From: Streptomyces sp. PTY087I2
GTDB lineage: Bacteria > Actinomycetota > Actinomycetes > Streptomycetales > Streptomycetaceae
DNA: 64,000 nt
Assembly: GCF_001687325.1 (NCBI RefSeq)
Contig: NZ_LZRD01000008.1
Location: 1-64,000, forward strand
Direction: 5' to 3'
The notes beneath the pieces were generated by a model, which ran no database searches, had not been told where the DNA came from, and saw nothing but the letters and a program-made list of their open reading frames with translations. Shown one piece after another: positions 34,690-44,060 of the stretch (position 1 is its first letter; each line of letters opens with the position of its first letter). The translations under genes and the position numbers were made by a program.

Positions 34690-34731
34690 TGGGGTTCGAC
34701 CCTGCGGGGGTCTCCCCGGGTCCGAACCCCA
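34690..34731 (-). promoter_or_regulatory. Leader hairpin upstream of APC permease
   Basis: Arms at 34690-34702 and 34718-34731 pair over 9 bp, then a one-base bulge and 4 more pairs, enclosing a 15-nt loop. It sits between arcB and the permease start. It could be an attenuator, a protein-binding leader structure or a second terminator for the arc transcript. Resemblance of GGTTCGA to a tRNA T-arm is superficial. Confidence 0.42.
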
Positions 34732-34760
34732 CCAAGAGCCGACATCGTAGCCACCAGTAC

Positions 34761-34792
34761 GCATGTTCACCCAATCGGGTGTATGAGCATGC
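34761..34792. promoter_or_regulatory. Nested palindrome in the arcB-permease gap
   Basis: CACCC-AATC-GGGTG (34768-34781) is embedded between GCATG (34761-34765) and CATGC (34788-34792). On the minus strand it lies just upstream of TACGAT, a possible permease -10 element near 34746, so it may be an operator. Binding protein unknown. Confidence 0.35.
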
Positions 34793-34799
34793 GAACCCC

Positions 34800-34821
34800 T
34801 GCCCGGTATCCGTACCGGGCA
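34800..34821 (-). terminator. Hairpin terminator after ornithine carbamoyltransferase
   Basis: A perfect 9-bp stem (34800-34808 with 34813-34821) closed by TCCG begins 16 bases past the arcB stop codon. This suggests partial or full termination between arcB and the permease. Confidence 0.62.
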
Positions 34822-34836
34822 CCCTTGCCGGCGAGG

Positions 34837-35841
34837 CTACTTTCCGGCGAGGGTCGCCACCAGCACGGCCTTGATCGTGTGCATCCGGTTCTCCGCCTGG
34901 TCGAAGACGACGGAGTGCGGCGACTCGAAGACCTCGTCGCTGACCTCCAGCTCGGTCAGTCCGTACCGGGCGTGGATGTCCCGGCCGACCTGGGTGCCGA
35001 GGTCGTGGAAGGCCGGCAGGCAGTGCAGGAACTTCACGTCCGGGTTGCCGGTGGCCCGCAGGACGTCCATCGTCACGGCGTAGGGCCCGAGGGCGGCGAT
35101 GCGCTCGGCCCAGACCTCCTTGGGCTCTCCCATGGAGACCCAGACGTCGGTGGCGACGAAGTCGGCGCCCGCGACGCCCTGGGCCACGTCGCCGGTGAGG
35201 GTGATCTTCGCGCCGCTGACCTCGGCGAGCTTCCGGGCCCGCGCCACGACCGCCTCGGCCGGCCAGTACGCCTCGGGGGCGACGATCCGGACGTCCAGGC
35301 CGAGCAGGGCGCCGGTGATCAGGTAGGAGTTGCCCATGTTGAAGCGGGCGTCGCCGAGGTAGGCGAAGGCCGTCCCCGCGAGGGTGCCCTCGCGGCACTC
35401 GGTCATGGTGAGGACGTCGGCGAGCATCTGGGTGGGGTGCCAGTCGTCGGTGAGCCCGTTGAAGACCGGCACGCCGCCGTGTGCGGCCAGCTCCTCGACG
35501 GCCTGCTGGCTGTCGCCCCGGTACTCGATCCCGTCGAACATCCGGCCCAGCACCCGGGCGGTGTCCTTCACGGACTCCTTGTGGCCCATCTGGGAGCCCG
35601 CGGGGTCGAGGTAGGTGGTGAAGGCGCCCTGGTCGGCGGCGGCGACCTCGAACGCGCAGCGCGTCCGGGTCGAGGTCTTCTCGAAGATCAGCGCGATGTT
35701 CTTCCCGCGCAGCCGCTGGACCTCGGCCCCGGCCTTCTTGGCCGCCTTGAGCTCGGCGGCCAGCGCGACCAAGCCGAGAAACTCCTCGGAGGTGAAGTCC
35801 AGCTCCTTGAGGAAGTGGCGGCCGGTGAGGTCTATGGCCAT
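34837..35841 (-). CDS. arcB: Ornithine carbamoyltransferase (catabolic context)
   Basis: A 334-residue carbamoyltransferase with the carbamoyl-phosphate motif [15 protein letters not shown], the [15 protein letters not shown] block and the HCLPAFHD ornithine-binding loop. It catalyses interconversion of citrulline plus phosphate and ornithine plus carbamoyl phosphate. Because it follows arginine deiminase, I assign the catabolic role and the name arcB; argF would be the biosynthetic name and cannot be excluded by sequence. ATG 35841 has an AGGAG site. Confidence 0.93.
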   Translation of the reverse strand: MAIDLTGRHFLKELDFTSEEFLGLVALAAELKAAKKAGAEVQRLRGKNIALIFEKTSTRTRCAFEVAAADQGAFTTYLDPAGSQMGHKESVKDTARVLGRMFDGIEYRGDSQQAVEELAAHGGVPVFNGLTDDWHPTQMLADVLTMTECREGTLAGTAFAYLGDARFNMGNSYLITGALLGLDVRIVAPEAYWPAEAVVARARKLAEVSGAKITLTGDVAQGVAGADFVATDVWVSMGEPKEVWAERIAALGPYAVTMDVLRATGNPDVKFLHCLPAFHDLGTQVGRDIHARYGLTELEVSDEVFESPHSVVFDQAENRMHTIKAVLVATLAGK

Positions 35842-35955
35842 GATGACTGCTCCTGGGTCGGGCGGGGATCGGCGCGCTGCGCGCGACAGGACTGGAAGTC
35901 TATACGACACCTCGCATCTCTATACAGGGGCATGGGTTCGCGTTCCGTCGGCCGC
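35842..35955 (-). promoter_or_regulatory. arcA-arcB intergenic region with TCTATAC direct repeat
   Basis: The 114-bp gap between arcA and arcB is AT-rich in its centre and has TCTATAC at 35899-35905 and again at 35919-35925 (20-bp step; GTATAGA on the coding strand). The copies could be two -10 elements or a repeated regulator site such as for ArgR. It suggests arcB has its own promoter. Confidence 0.4.
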
Positions 35956-37191
35956 TCACGCCACGGGATCCCGCTCCACCGGGCAGCTCATACAGCGCGG
36001 CCCGCCGCGACCCCGGCCCAGCTCGCTGCCCCGGATCTCGATCACCTCGATGCCCTGCTTGCGCAGATAGGTGTTGGTCGTGGCGTTGCGCTCGTACGCG
36101 ACGACGACGCCGGGCTCGACCGCGAGCACGTTGCAGCCGTCGTCCCACTGCTCGCGCTCGGCGGCGTGCACGTCCTGGGTGGCGGTGAGGACCCGGATGG
36201 AATCGAGGCCGAGGGCGGCGGCGATCGCGCGGTGCATGTGCTCGGGCGGATGGTCGGTGACCTTCAGCTCGCGGGGGCCGCTGCCGGGCTCGATGGTGTA
36301 CGACCGGAGCATGCCGAGCCCGGCGTACTGAGTGAACGTGTCGCCGTCGACCATCGTCATCACCGTGTCCAGGTGCATGAACGCACGGGCCTTGGGCATG
36401 TCCAGCGCCACGATCGTGCGCGCGGAACCGGCGTCGAAGAGCCCGCGGGCCAGCATCTCGACCGCCTGCGGGGTGGTGCGCTCGCTCATGCCGATCAGGA
36501 CCGCGCCCTGCCCGATGACCAGGACGTCGCCGCCCTCGATGGTGGAGGGGTAGTCGTCCTGCCCCTCCGACCAGTGGTGGAAGGCGCCCGCCTCCGGGCC
36601 GGTGAAGAGCGGGTGGTGGCGGTAGATGGCCTCGAAGTGGACGGTCTCGCGCTGCCGGGCGGGCCAGCGCATGGCGTTGATGGACACCCCGTCGTAGATC
36701 CACGCCGAGGTGTCCCGGGTGAAGAGGTGGTTGGGCAGCGGTCCGAGCAGGAAGTCGTCCAGGTCCATCACATGGAAGCGGACGGAGGTCGGCTCGCTGT
36801 ACCGCTCCAGGAACTCCCGCTTGGTCATGCCCCCGACCAGCGCCTCCGCCAGCTCCGCCGCCGACAGCTGCTCGAAGGCGGCCCGCAGATGCTCGGTCGC
36901 GAGCGGGCCGTACTCCTTCTCGTCGAAGACCCGGTCGAGCACGAGCCGTCGCGCGACCGGGATGTCGAGGGACTCGCGGAGCAGATCGCCGAAGAGGTGC
37001 ACGGCGACGCCCCGGTCGCGCAGGACGTCGGCGAACCCGTCGTGCTCCTCCCGGGCGCGGCGCACCCACAGGACGTCGTCGAACAGGAGCGCGTCCTTGT
37101 TCCTGGGGGTGAGCCGCTTCAGCTCCAGATCGGGGCGGTGCAGTATGACGCGGCGCAGCCGCCCGGCTTCGGAGTCGACATGGAATCCCAT
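35956..37191 (-). CDS. arcA: Arginine deiminase
   Basis: A 411-residue arginine deiminase that hydrolyses arginine to citrulline and ammonia. It shows the family's catalytic and binding sequences: [47 protein letters not shown] and the C-terminal [12 protein letters not shown] with the nucleophilic cysteine. The ATG at 37191 is preceded by GAGGATGAAGG. It would supply citrulline to ArcB. No carbamate kinase gene is seen in the window, so ATP recovery by the classical pathway would need a gene elsewhere. Confidence 0.95.
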   Translation of the reverse strand: MGFHVDSEAGRLRRVILHRPDLELKRLTPRNKDALLFDDVLWVRRAREEHDGFADVLRDRGVAVHLFGDLLRESLDIPVARRLVLDRVFDEKEYGPLATEHLRAAFEQLSAAELAEALVGGMTKREFLERYSEPTSVRFHVMDLDDFLLGPLPNHLFTRDTSAWIYDGVSINAMRWPARQRETVHFEAIYRHHPLFTGPEAGAFHHWSEGQDDYPSTIEGGDVLVIGQGAVLIGMSERTTPQAVEMLARGLFDAGSARTIVALDMPKARAFMHLDTVMTMVDGDTFTQYAGLGMLRSYTIEPGSGPRELKVTDHPPEHMHRAIAAALGLDSIRVLTATQDVHAAEREQWDDGCNVLAVEPGVVVAYERNATTNTYLRKQGIEVIEIRGSELGRGRGGPRCMSCPVERDPVA

Positions 37192-37254
37192 GCCTTCATC
37201 CTCACCGCGCGGAGCACCGTTCACCCGGCGAATCGGCTATCCGTTGGACCGGTC

Positions 37255-39858
37255 TCAGAGCCGGGGGTCCACCGGCTCCGACTCCAGGGCCAGGACGGCG
37301 AACACCGCCTCGTGGATCCGCCACAGCGGTTCGCCCTCCGCCAGCCGGTCCAGCGCCTCCAGACCCAGTGCGTACTCCCGCAGCGCGAGCGAGCGCTTGT
37401 GGCCGAGGAACCGGGAGCGCAGCCGCTCCAGATTCTCCGGGCGGGTGTACTCGGGGCCGTAGATGATGCGGAGATACTCCCGGCCGCGCACCTTGATGCC
37501 GGGCTGGACGAGGCGGCCCTTGGCGTCCCGGACGAGGGCGCCGAGCGGCTTGACGACCATGCCCTCGCCGCCGCGCCCGGTCATCTCCAGCCACCAGTCC
37601 ACACCGGCGCGGACCGATCCCTCGTCGCCGGTGTCGACGACGAGCCGGCGGGTGACCTGGAGCAGCCCGGTCGGGTCGTGCTCGACGAGCCGGTCGAGCC
37701 AGGCGAGCTGCTCGTCGTGCGGGACGGCGGCCAGGGAGCGGCCCTGGACGGCGAGGATCTGGAAAGGGGCCAGGCGCACCCCCTCCAGGCCCTCGGTGGG
37801 CCAGCAGTAGCGCCGGTACGCCTCGGTGAACGCGGCGGCGTCCTGCGCGCGGGCCCGCTGCTGTCCGGCGAGGCCCGCCACCTCGACGCCCCGGGCGGCC
37901 GCCTGCTCCAGGGCGGCGACGGCTGACGGGAGGACCGCGCCGGACGCGGCGCCGACGGCGGCGTACTGCGAGCGCAGCAGCCCGCCCGCCTTCAGCGACC
38001 ACGGCATCAGCTCGGCGTCCAGGAGCACCCAGTCGGTGTCCCACTCCGCCCAGAGCCCGGCGGCGGTGACGGCGCTGCGGAGCCGGGCCAGGACCTCTTC
38101 GGTCATCGCCGGGTCGTCCAGGAAGGGGCGGCCGGTGCGGGTGTACAGCGCGCCGGTGGGGCCCGCCGTGCCGAACCGCGCGGTCGCCGCCTCCGCGTCC
38201 TTGCAGACCAGGGCGACGGCCCGGGAGCCCATGTGCTTCTCCTCGCACACGACCCGCTCGACGCCGTCGGACGCGTACTGCGCGAACGCCTCGGCCGGGT
38301 GCTCCAGGAAGCCGTCCTCGCGGGAGGTGGCGGTGGGGGCCATCGTGGGCGGCAGGTAGGCGAGGAGCTGCGGGTCGACGGCGAACCGGCTCATGACTTC
38401 GAGCGCGGCGGCGGCGTTCTCCTCGCGCACGGCGACGCGTCCCATGTGCCGGGTCTCGACGATCCGGCGGCCCTGGACGTCGGCGATGTCCAGCGGCCGG
38501 CCCTCCCGGCCACCGGGCGCCTCGGTCACCAGCGGCTTGACCGGCTCGTACCAGACCTTCTCGGCGGGTACGTCGACGAGTTCGCGCTCCGGCCAGCGCA
38601 GCGCGGTCATCTTCCCGCCGAAGACGGCGCCGGTGTCCAGGCAGATGGTGTTGTTGATCCAGGAGGTGGTGGGGACGGGGGTGTGGCCGTAGACCACGGT
38701 GGCCCGGCCCCGGTACTCCTCGGCCCACGGGTAGCGCACGGGCAGGCCGAACTCGTCGGTCTCCCCGGTCGTGTCCCCGTACAGCGCGTGCGAGCGGACC
38801 CGGCCGGAGGTACGGCCGTGGTACTTCTCGGGCAGCCCGGCGTGACAGACCACCAGCTTGCCGTCGTCCAGAACGTAGTGGCTGACGAGGGAGTCGATGA
38901 ACTCCCGCACCTGGCCCCGGAACTCGGGGTGCTCGGCGTCCTCGCGCTCCAGCTGCTCGACGGTCTCGGCGAGCCCGTGGGTGAGCTGGACCTTGCGGCC
39001 CGCGAGATAGCGGCCGAGCTTGTTCTCGTGGTTGCCGGGGACGCAGAGGGCGTTGCCCGACGCCACCATGGACATGACGCGGCGCAGCACTCCGGGGCTG
39101 TCGGGGCCCCGGTCGACGAGGTCGCCGACGAAGACGGCCGTACGCCCTTCGGGGTGGGCACCGTCCACGTAACCCAGCTTGCCGAGCAGGGTCTCCAGCT
39201 CGGAGCGGCAGCCGTGGATGTCACCGATGATGTCGAACGGTCCTGTGAGGTGGCGCAGGTCGTTGTAGCGGCGCTCCAGGACCACTTCGGCGCGCTCGGC
39301 CTCCTCCTCGGTGCGCAGGATGTGTACCTTGCGGAAGCCCTCGCGCTCCAGGCCGCGCAGCGAGCGCCGCAGCTCGCGGCGGTGCCGCTGGATGACGTGG
39401 CGGGGCATGGAGGCACGGTCGGGGCGGGCCGCGTTGCGGGCGGCGCAGACCTCCTCGGGCAGGTCGAGGACGATGGCGATGGGCAGGACGTCGTACTTCC
39501 TGGCCAGCTGGACGAGCTGCTTGCGGCTCTCGGACTGGACGCTGGTGGCGTCGATGACGGTGAGCCGCCCGGCCTCCAGGCGCTTGCCCGCGATGTAGTG
39601 CAGCACGTCGAAGGCGTCGCGGCTGGCGCTCTGGTCGTTCTCGTCGTCGGCGACCAGGCCCCGGCAGACGTCCGAGGAGACGATCTCGGTCGGCTTGAAG
39701 TGCTTGCGGGCGAAGGTGGACTTGCCCGATCCGCTGGCGCCGATGAGGACGACGAGGGAGAGGTCGGTCACCGGCAGGGTGCGCACGGGGCTCGCCGCGG
39801 CGGCGGTCCGGCCAGGCTCGGCGGTCTCCGCGCCGGTGGTGCTGTGGTCGCTGTTCAT
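37255..39858 (-). CDS. Bacterial polynucleotide kinase-phosphatase-ligase Pnkp (RNA repair)
   Basis: An 867-residue RNA end-healing and sealing enzyme. In order: kinase domain with P-loop GASGSGKST (residues 40-48); calcineurin-like phosphatase domain (about 205-470) with GDIHGCRSE, GDLVDRGPDS and PGNHENK; adenylyltransferase/ligase domain (about 520-867) with EEKHMGSRAV, where Lys541 is the expected AMP acceptor. The protein heals 2',3'-cyclic phosphate and 5'-OH ends and activates 5' ends. It overlaps the hen1 gene by ATGA, the usual Pnkp-Hen1 arrangement. A long shadow frame extends upstream but is not coding. Confidence 0.94.
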   Translation of the reverse strand: MNSDHSTTGAETAEPGRTAAAASPVRTLPVTDLSLVVLIGASGSGKSTFARKHFKPTEIVSSDVCRGLVADDENDQSASRDAFDVLHYIAGKRLEAGRLTVIDATSVQSESRKQLVQLARKYDVLPIAIVLDLPEEVCAARNAARPDRASMPRHVIQRHRRELRRSLRGLEREGFRKVHILRTEEEAERAEVVLERRYNDLRHLTGPFDIIGDIHGCRSELETLLGKLGYVDGAHPEGRTAVFVGDLVDRGPDSPGVLRRVMSMVASGNALCVPGNHENKLGRYLAGRKVQLTHGLAETVEQLEREDAEHPEFRGQVREFIDSLVSHYVLDDGKLVVCHAGLPEKYHGRTSGRVRSHALYGDTTGETDEFGLPVRYPWAEEYRGRATVVYGHTPVPTTSWINNTICLDTGAVFGGKMTALRWPERELVDVPAEKVWYEPVKPLVTEAPGGREGRPLDIADVQGRRIVETRHMGRVAVREENAAAALEVMSRFAVDPQLLAYLPPTMAPTATSREDGFLEHPAEAFAQYASDGVERVVCEEKHMGSRAVALVCKDAEAATARFGTAGPTGALYTRTGRPFLDDPAMTEEVLARLRSAVTAAGLWAEWDTDWVLLDAELMPWSLKAGGLLRSQYAAVGAASGAVLPSAVAALEQAAARGVEVAGLAGQQRARAQDAAAFTEAYRRYCWPTEGLEGVRLAPFQILAVQGRSLAAVPHDEQLAWLDRLVEHDPTGLLQVTRRLVVDTGDEGSVRAGVDWWLEMTGRGGEGMVVKPLGALVRDAKGRLVQPGIKVRGREYLRIIYGPEYTRPENLERLRSRFLGHKRSLALREYALGLEALDRLAEGEPLWRIHEAVFAVLALESEPVDPRL

Positions 39859-41366
39859 GCGGCTTCCGCCTCCTTCTTCTTCTCGGTCTGCTTCTCGGTC
39901 CGCTCGGTGGTGCGGGTGAACACGGCCATCTGGGTCGGCGGCCCCACCTCGGGGTCGTCCGGCCCGACCGGCACGTACCGGACGGTGTAGCCGTGCCGTT
40001 CGGCGACCTGCCCGGCCCAGTTCCGGAATTCGGCCCGGGTCCACTCGAAGCGGTGGTCCCCGTGCCGGGCGTGCCCGGCGGGCAGGGTCTCCCAGCGGAC
40101 GTTGTACTCGACGTTCGGCGTGGTCACGAGCACCGTCCCGGGTCGTGCGGCGCCGAACACCGCGTACTCCAGGGCGGGCAGCCGGGGCAGGTCCAGGTGC
40201 TCGATCACCTCGCTGAGCACGGCGGCGTCATACCCCGTCAGCCGCTTGTCGGTGTAGGTCAGCGAGCCCTGCCGCAGCGTGACCCGGTCGGCCTGGCGCT
40301 CCCCCATCCGGTCCAGCTTCAGCCGCCGCGAGGCGATGGTGAGGGCACGCATCGAGACGTCGACGCCCACGATCTCGGTGAAGCGCACATCCTTGAGGAG
40401 CGCCTGCACCAACTGGCCCTGGCCACAGCCCAGGTCGAGCACCCTGCTCGCCCCGGCGGCGCGCAGCGCGTCCAGGATCGCGGTCCGCCGATGCTCGGCG
40501 AGCGGAACCGGCTTCTCCTCGGTGTCGGTGCTCTCGTCCACCGCATTGTCGACGCTGTCCACGTCGAGGTCGTCCGACTCGGCGAGCCGGACCAGCTCCA
40601 GGGCCTGGTCCGCCTGGCGGGTGAGCCCCCAGCGGTGGGACAGATAGCGCCGGGTGATCAGCGGCCGCTCGGGGTGGTCGGCCAGCCAGCCCTCCCCGGC
40701 CCGCAGCAGCTTGTCCACCTCGTCGGGCGCGACCCAGTAGTGCTTGGCGTCGTCGAGCACCGGCAGCAGGACATAGAGCTGCCGCAGCGCGTCGGCGAGC
40801 CGCAACTCGCCCTCCAGCACCAGCCGTACGTAGCGCGAGTCGCCCCAGGCGGGGAACTCCTCGTCCAGCGGTACGGCCGTGGCCTCGACCCGCTCCCAGC
40901 CGAGCGGCGCGAACAGCTTGTGCACCAGCTCGACACCGCCCCGGGCGGGCAGGGCGGGCACCTCGATCCGCAGCGGCATGGGGCTCGTCGCCCGCTCGGG
41001 CATGGCCCGGCAGACCCCGCCGAGCGCGGACTTGAACACGGCGGCGAGGGCCACCGACAGCAGCGAGGACGCCGCGTAGGGGCGGTCGTTGACATACTGC
41101 GCGAGCGCCGCGTCGGGCGCGCCTCCCCGGCCCTTGCCCTTGCCGCGCCGCACCAGCGCCACCGGATCCACCTCCAGCAGGAGTGCGGCCGTGCAGCGCT
41201 CGGCGGACGCCTCGGGATAGAAGACGTGCGCGGAGCCGTGCGAGGTGGAGAACGCCTGCGCCTTGTCGGGATGCTTGTGCAGCAGAAAGCCCAGATCAGT
41301 GGCGGGACGCTCTTGGGTGCCGGTCGTACCGATGGTCAGGAACACCTGTCCGAGTATGATCCTCAC
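39855..41366 (-). CDS. Hen1: RNA 3'-terminal ribose 2'-O-methyltransferase with Pnkp-activating N-terminal domain
   Basis: A 503-residue bacterial Hen1. The N-terminal about 245 residues are the conserved region that in characterised Hen1 proteins stimulates Pnkp ligation (start VRIILGQVFLTIGTTG). The C-terminal part is an SAM-dependent methyltransferase with LDLGCGQGQLVQALL (about 303-320) and the metal-binding EVIEHLD and downstream H-containing segment (TTPNVEYN, HGDHRFEWTRAEF). It methylates the 2'-OH at the break before repair, preventing re-cleavage. Begins with GTG at 41366 preceded by AGGGGG. The C-terminal tail is a Lys/Glu stretch. Confidence 0.94.
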   Translation of the reverse strand: MRIILGQVFLTIGTTGTQERPATDLGFLLHKHPDKAQAFSTSHGSAHVFYPEASAERCTAALLLEVDPVALVRRGKGKGRGGAPDAALAQYVNDRPYAASSLLSVALAAVFKSALGGVCRAMPERATSPMPLRIEVPALPARGGVELVHKLFAPLGWERVEATAVPLDEEFPAWGDSRYVRLVLEGELRLADALRQLYVLLPVLDDAKHYWVAPDEVDKLLRAGEGWLADHPERPLITRRYLSHRWGLTRQADQALELVRLAESDDLDVDSVDNAVDESTDTEEKPVPLAEHRRTAILDALRAAGASRVLDLGCGQGQLVQALLKDVRFTEIVGVDVSMRALTIASRRLKLDRMGERQADRVTLRQGSLTYTDKRLTGYDAAVLSEVIEHLDLPRLPALEYAVFGAARPGTVLVTTPNVEYNVRWETLPAGHARHGDHRFEWTRAEFRNWAGQVAERHGYTVRYVPVGPDDPEVGPPTQMAVFTRTTERTEKQTEKKKEAEAA

Positions 41367-41401
41367 CCCCTGTCCCCACCAGGCATTTTCTCCCCGCTTG
41401 C

Positions 41402-42379
41402 CTACATCTCCGCTCCCTCCGGGTTCTCCGGGTTCTCCGGCTCCCCCAGCTCCCCCGGCTCCTCCAGTCGCCCGGCCAGCTCAGCTATGAGGTCCGGGCC
41501 CACCCGGCAGCAGCCCCCGACGAGCCGGGCCCCGGCCCGCGTCCAGGCCCGCACCCTGTCCGGGTCGAAGGTGGAGCGCCCGGTCCACCCCCGTGCCCCG
41601 GCGTCCCAGCCCTCGCCGCTGTTCGGGTAGACCACGGCGGGCCTGCCCGTGACCGCCACCGCCAGCTCGACCGCCGCCTGCGCCTCGTCCGGGTCGCAGC
41701 AGTTGACCCCGACCGCGAGGACGGACTTCCGCCCGGCCGCCACCGCGAACGCCTCCTCCAACGGCTGCCCGGCCCGGGTCCGGCCACCCGCCACGCTGTA
41801 CGAGAGCCAGTACGGCAGCCCGGTCTCCTCGGCCACCCGGACCAGGGCCTCCGCCTCGTCCAGGTCCGGCACCGTCTCCAGCGCCAGGACGTCCGGCCGG
41901 GCCGCCGCGAGTGCCGCCACCCGGGGGCGGTGGAAACGCTCCAGCTCCCGGACGCTCAGCCCGTAACGCCCCCGGTACTCACTGCCGTCCGCGAGCATCG
42001 CCCCGTACGGTCCGACGGACGCGGCGACCCAGGTCTCCCGCCCGGGGCCGACCCGGCGCGCCGCGTCGGCGGCGCCCCGGGCCAGCTCCACGCTGCGGGC
42101 GAGCAGGGTCTCGGTCCCGGCCCGGTCGAGCCCGTACCGCCCGAACCCTTCGAACGTGGCCTGATAGCTGGCCGTGATCAACACCCGCGCCCCGGCCCGG
42201 AGATAGGCGAGGTGAGCGGCCCCGATCTGTTCCGGCGCGTCGGCCAGCAGCCGGGCCGACCACAGCGCGTCGGACAGGTCACAGCCCTGTGCCTCCAGCT
42301 GGTTGGAGAGCCCGCCGTCCAGCAGGACGGGCCCGGCGTCCAGCGCGTCGGCGAGCGTACTGCCTGCGCTCTCGGCCAC
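41402..42379 (-). CDS. mmuM: Homocysteine S-methyltransferase
   Basis: A 325-residue betaine/S-methylmethionine-homocysteine methyltransferase family enzyme. The start LLDGGLSNQLEAQG, the zinc-site cysteine in VGVNCCDP and the paired cysteines in GGCCRVGPD are all present. It makes methionine from homocysteine using S-methylmethionine. I chose GTG 42379 because a perfect GAGGAGG site precedes it; the further upstream GTG at 42403 has none. The C-terminus is an imperfect Glu/Pro/Asn repeat encoded by TCTCCGGGTTCTCCGG-like DNA. Confidence 0.9.
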   Translation of the reverse strand: MAESAGSTLADALDAGPVLLDGGLSNQLEAQGCDLSDALWSARLLADAPEQIGAAHLAYLRAGARVLITASYQATFEGFGRYGLDRAGTETLLARSVELARGAADAARRVGPGRETWVAASVGPYGAMLADGSEYRGRYGLSVRELERFHRPRVAALAAARPDVLALETVPDLDEAEALVRVAEETGLPYWLSYSVAGGRTRAGQPLEEAFAVAAGRKSVLAVGVNCCDPDEAQAAVELAVAVTGRPAVVYPNSGEGWDAGARGWTGRSTFDPDRVRAWTRAGARLVGGCCRVGPDLIAELAGRLEEPGELGEPENPENPEGAEM

Positions 42380-42414
42380 CTCTGCCTCCTCAGGTCGGAT
42401 CACATTCGGTCAGG

Positions 42415-43338
42415 TCAGGTCAGCTGGGACTGGATCTGAGAGGAGATCAGTTCCAGGTGGTCCAGGTCGTCCAGGTCGAGAATCTGGAGGTAGATCCTCG
42501 ACGAGCCGATCGCCCCGTAGCGGCCGATCTTGTCGACCACCTCGGCGGGCGACCCCGCCAGGCCGTTCGCCTTCAGCTCCTCCACATCCCGGCCGATGGC
42601 CGCCGCGCGCCGGGCGACCTCGGCGTCGTCCTTGCCCGTGCAGACGATCAGCGCGTTGGAGTACACGAGGTCGTCCGGTGAGCGCCCGTGCGCCTGCGCG
42701 GCGGCCCGGACCCGGCCGAACTGCTTCTCGCTGTCCTCCAGCGAGGCGAACGGGATGTTGAACTCGTCGGCGTACTGCGCGGCGAGGCGCGGGGTGCGTG
42801 TCGCCCCGTGACCGCCGATCAGGACGGGCACCTTGGCCTGGGCGGGCTTGGGCAGCGCGGGCGAGTCGGTGAGCTGGTAGTAGGTCCCGTCGTAGCTGAA
42901 GGTCTTGCCGACCTCCGTCGCCCACAGCCCGGTGACGATCGCGAGCTGCTCCTCCAGGCGGCCGAACTTCTCCTTCGGGAACGGGATGCCGTAGGCCTTG
43001 TGCTCCTCCTCGAACCAGCCCGCGCCCAGGCCCAGTTCGATCCGGCCGCCGGACATCTGATCGACCTGGGCCACCTGGATGGCCAGCACTCCCGGAAGCC
43101 GGAACGTGCCCGCGGTCATCAGCGTGCCGAGGCGGATCCGCCGGGTCTCGCGCGCCAGTCCGGCCAGGGTGATCCAGGCGTCCGTCGGTCCGGGCAGACC
43201 GTCGCCGGAGCCCATCCGGAGATAGTGGTCGGAGCGGTAGAAGGCGTCGAAGCCGAGGTCCTCCGTGGCCTTGGCGACGGTGAGCAAGGTGTCGTAGTCG
43301 GCCCCCTGCTGGGGCTCGGTGAAGATGCGAAGATCCAT
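42415..43338 (-). CDS. LLM-class F420-dependent oxidoreductase
   Basis: A 307-residue luciferase-like monooxygenase fold protein with DLGFDAFYRSDHYL, IRLGTLMTAGTFRLPGVLA, MSGGRIELGLGAGWFEEEHKAYGIPFP and VPVLIGGHGATRTPRLAAQYADEFN. These match the F420-dependent actinobacterial subgroup. Substrate unknown. It has its own gap of 87 bp upstream and is followed by mmuM after 35 bp, so the two may be separate units. Confidence 0.9.
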   Translation of the reverse strand: MDLRIFTEPQQGADYDTLLTVAKATEDLGFDAFYRSDHYLRMGSGDGLPGPTDAWITLAGLARETRRIRLGTLMTAGTFRLPGVLAIQVAQVDQMSGGRIELGLGAGWFEEEHKAYGIPFPKEKFGRLEEQLAIVTGLWATEVGKTFSYDGTYYQLTDSPALPKPAQAKVPVLIGGHGATRTPRLAAQYADEFNIPFASLEDSEKQFGRVRAAAQAHGRSPDDLVYSNALIVCTGKDDAEVARRAAAIGRDVEELKANGLAGSPAEVVDKIGRYGAIGSSRIYLQILDLDDLDHLELISSQIQSQLT

Positions 43339-43425
43339 GCCTCCATCCTGCCTCCCCCAAGGCCGTCCCCGCCCGCGCCTCCCTCATCGAAACCCGCGCC
43401 GCCCCTCAGAAGCCGCGCTTCCCCC

Positions 43426-43941
43426 TCAAGGCCCCGCCGCCGACGGTGCGGGGCCGCGTATGCCGTACGGGCCGTCGCGCTCCCTCGCCCGCTCCGGCTC
43501 CCGCTCCCTCTCCGCCAGGCGTCTGAGCATCCCGTGCACACGGTCCAGCGATTCGTCCGCCGCGTCCATGGCCTCGATGCACTGCCAGTACAGCCCGTCC
43601 TCCCCCGTGTCGCAGGCCACCCCGACCAGCGCGATCCCGGCCTCGCCGAGCAGCAGCGCCAGCCCGGCCAGCGTCGGCCGGATCTCTCCGATGCCCGACA
43701 ACTGGGCGGCCCTGGCACCGCCGGAGATCACCGTCGGATGGTCCAGCGCCGAGCATCCGGCGCCGATCTCCCCCAGCGCCCGCGCCTCGCTCCGTAATTC
43801 CATCGGCCCGCACTGCGCCAGCCGACTGCCGATCGCCCGGGCGAGCGCCTGCGCCTGCCAGGCCTCCGCCATGACGTCCAGCGCGCCCCGGCTGCCCGCC
43901 AGAGCCCGTCGGCCCGCCTCGATGAGTCGCTCCGCTTCCAT
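43426..43941 (-). CDS. DUF6099-like hypothetical protein with TTA codon
   Basis: A 171-residue alpha-helical actinomycete protein beginning MEAERLIEAGRRALAGS and containing AWQAQALARAIGSRLA. It has features I associate with the DUF6099 family; its function is unknown. A TTA leucine codon lies at 43795-43797 (Met-Glu-Leu-Arg-Ser), so translation may require bldA tRNA. The ATG at 43941 is preceded by GGGGGAG. The 124-bp upstream gap contains three DnaA-box-like motifs. The C-terminus is Arg/Glu-rich. Confidence 0.8.
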   Translation of the reverse strand: MEAERLIEAGRRALAGSRGALDVMAEAWQAQALARAIGSRLAQCGPMELRSEARALGEIGAGCSALDHPTVISGGARAAQLSGIGEIRPTLAGLALLLGEAGIALVGVACDTGEDGLYWQCIEAMDAADESLDRVHGMLRRLAEREREPERARERDGPYGIRGPAPSAAGP

Positions 43942-43982
43942 CTGTCTCCCCCGTCCGTACGAAAACCCGCTCACCTCATTCA

Positions 43983-44060
43983 TTACCCACAGTGAGGTAG
44001 ACAGCACCGTAAGGCCAGAGGAAATCGGAAATCTGTGGACACGAAGTCGAATGTGGATAA
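43983..44060. promoter_or_regulatory. Cluster of three DnaA-box-like motifs
   Basis: TTACCCACA (+, 43983-43991), GTGTCCACA (minus, 44034-44042) and TTATCCACA (minus, 44052-44060) occur within 78 bp upstream of the DUF6099-like gene. The last is a perfect E. coli-type box and the other two differ by one base from TTATCCACA and TTGTCCACA, the Streptomyces consensus. The latter two are 18 bp apart. Confidence 0.5.

Noticed and set aside
34690..34731. tRNA-like sequence (GGTTCGA within a hairpin)
   Set aside because: No matching acceptor, D or anticodon arms nearby; treated as a leader hairpin.
33901..37926. 1341-codon plus-strand open frame across arcAB and the permease
   Set aside because: Opposite strand of well-supported genes; composition is that of an antisense frame and no family is recognised.
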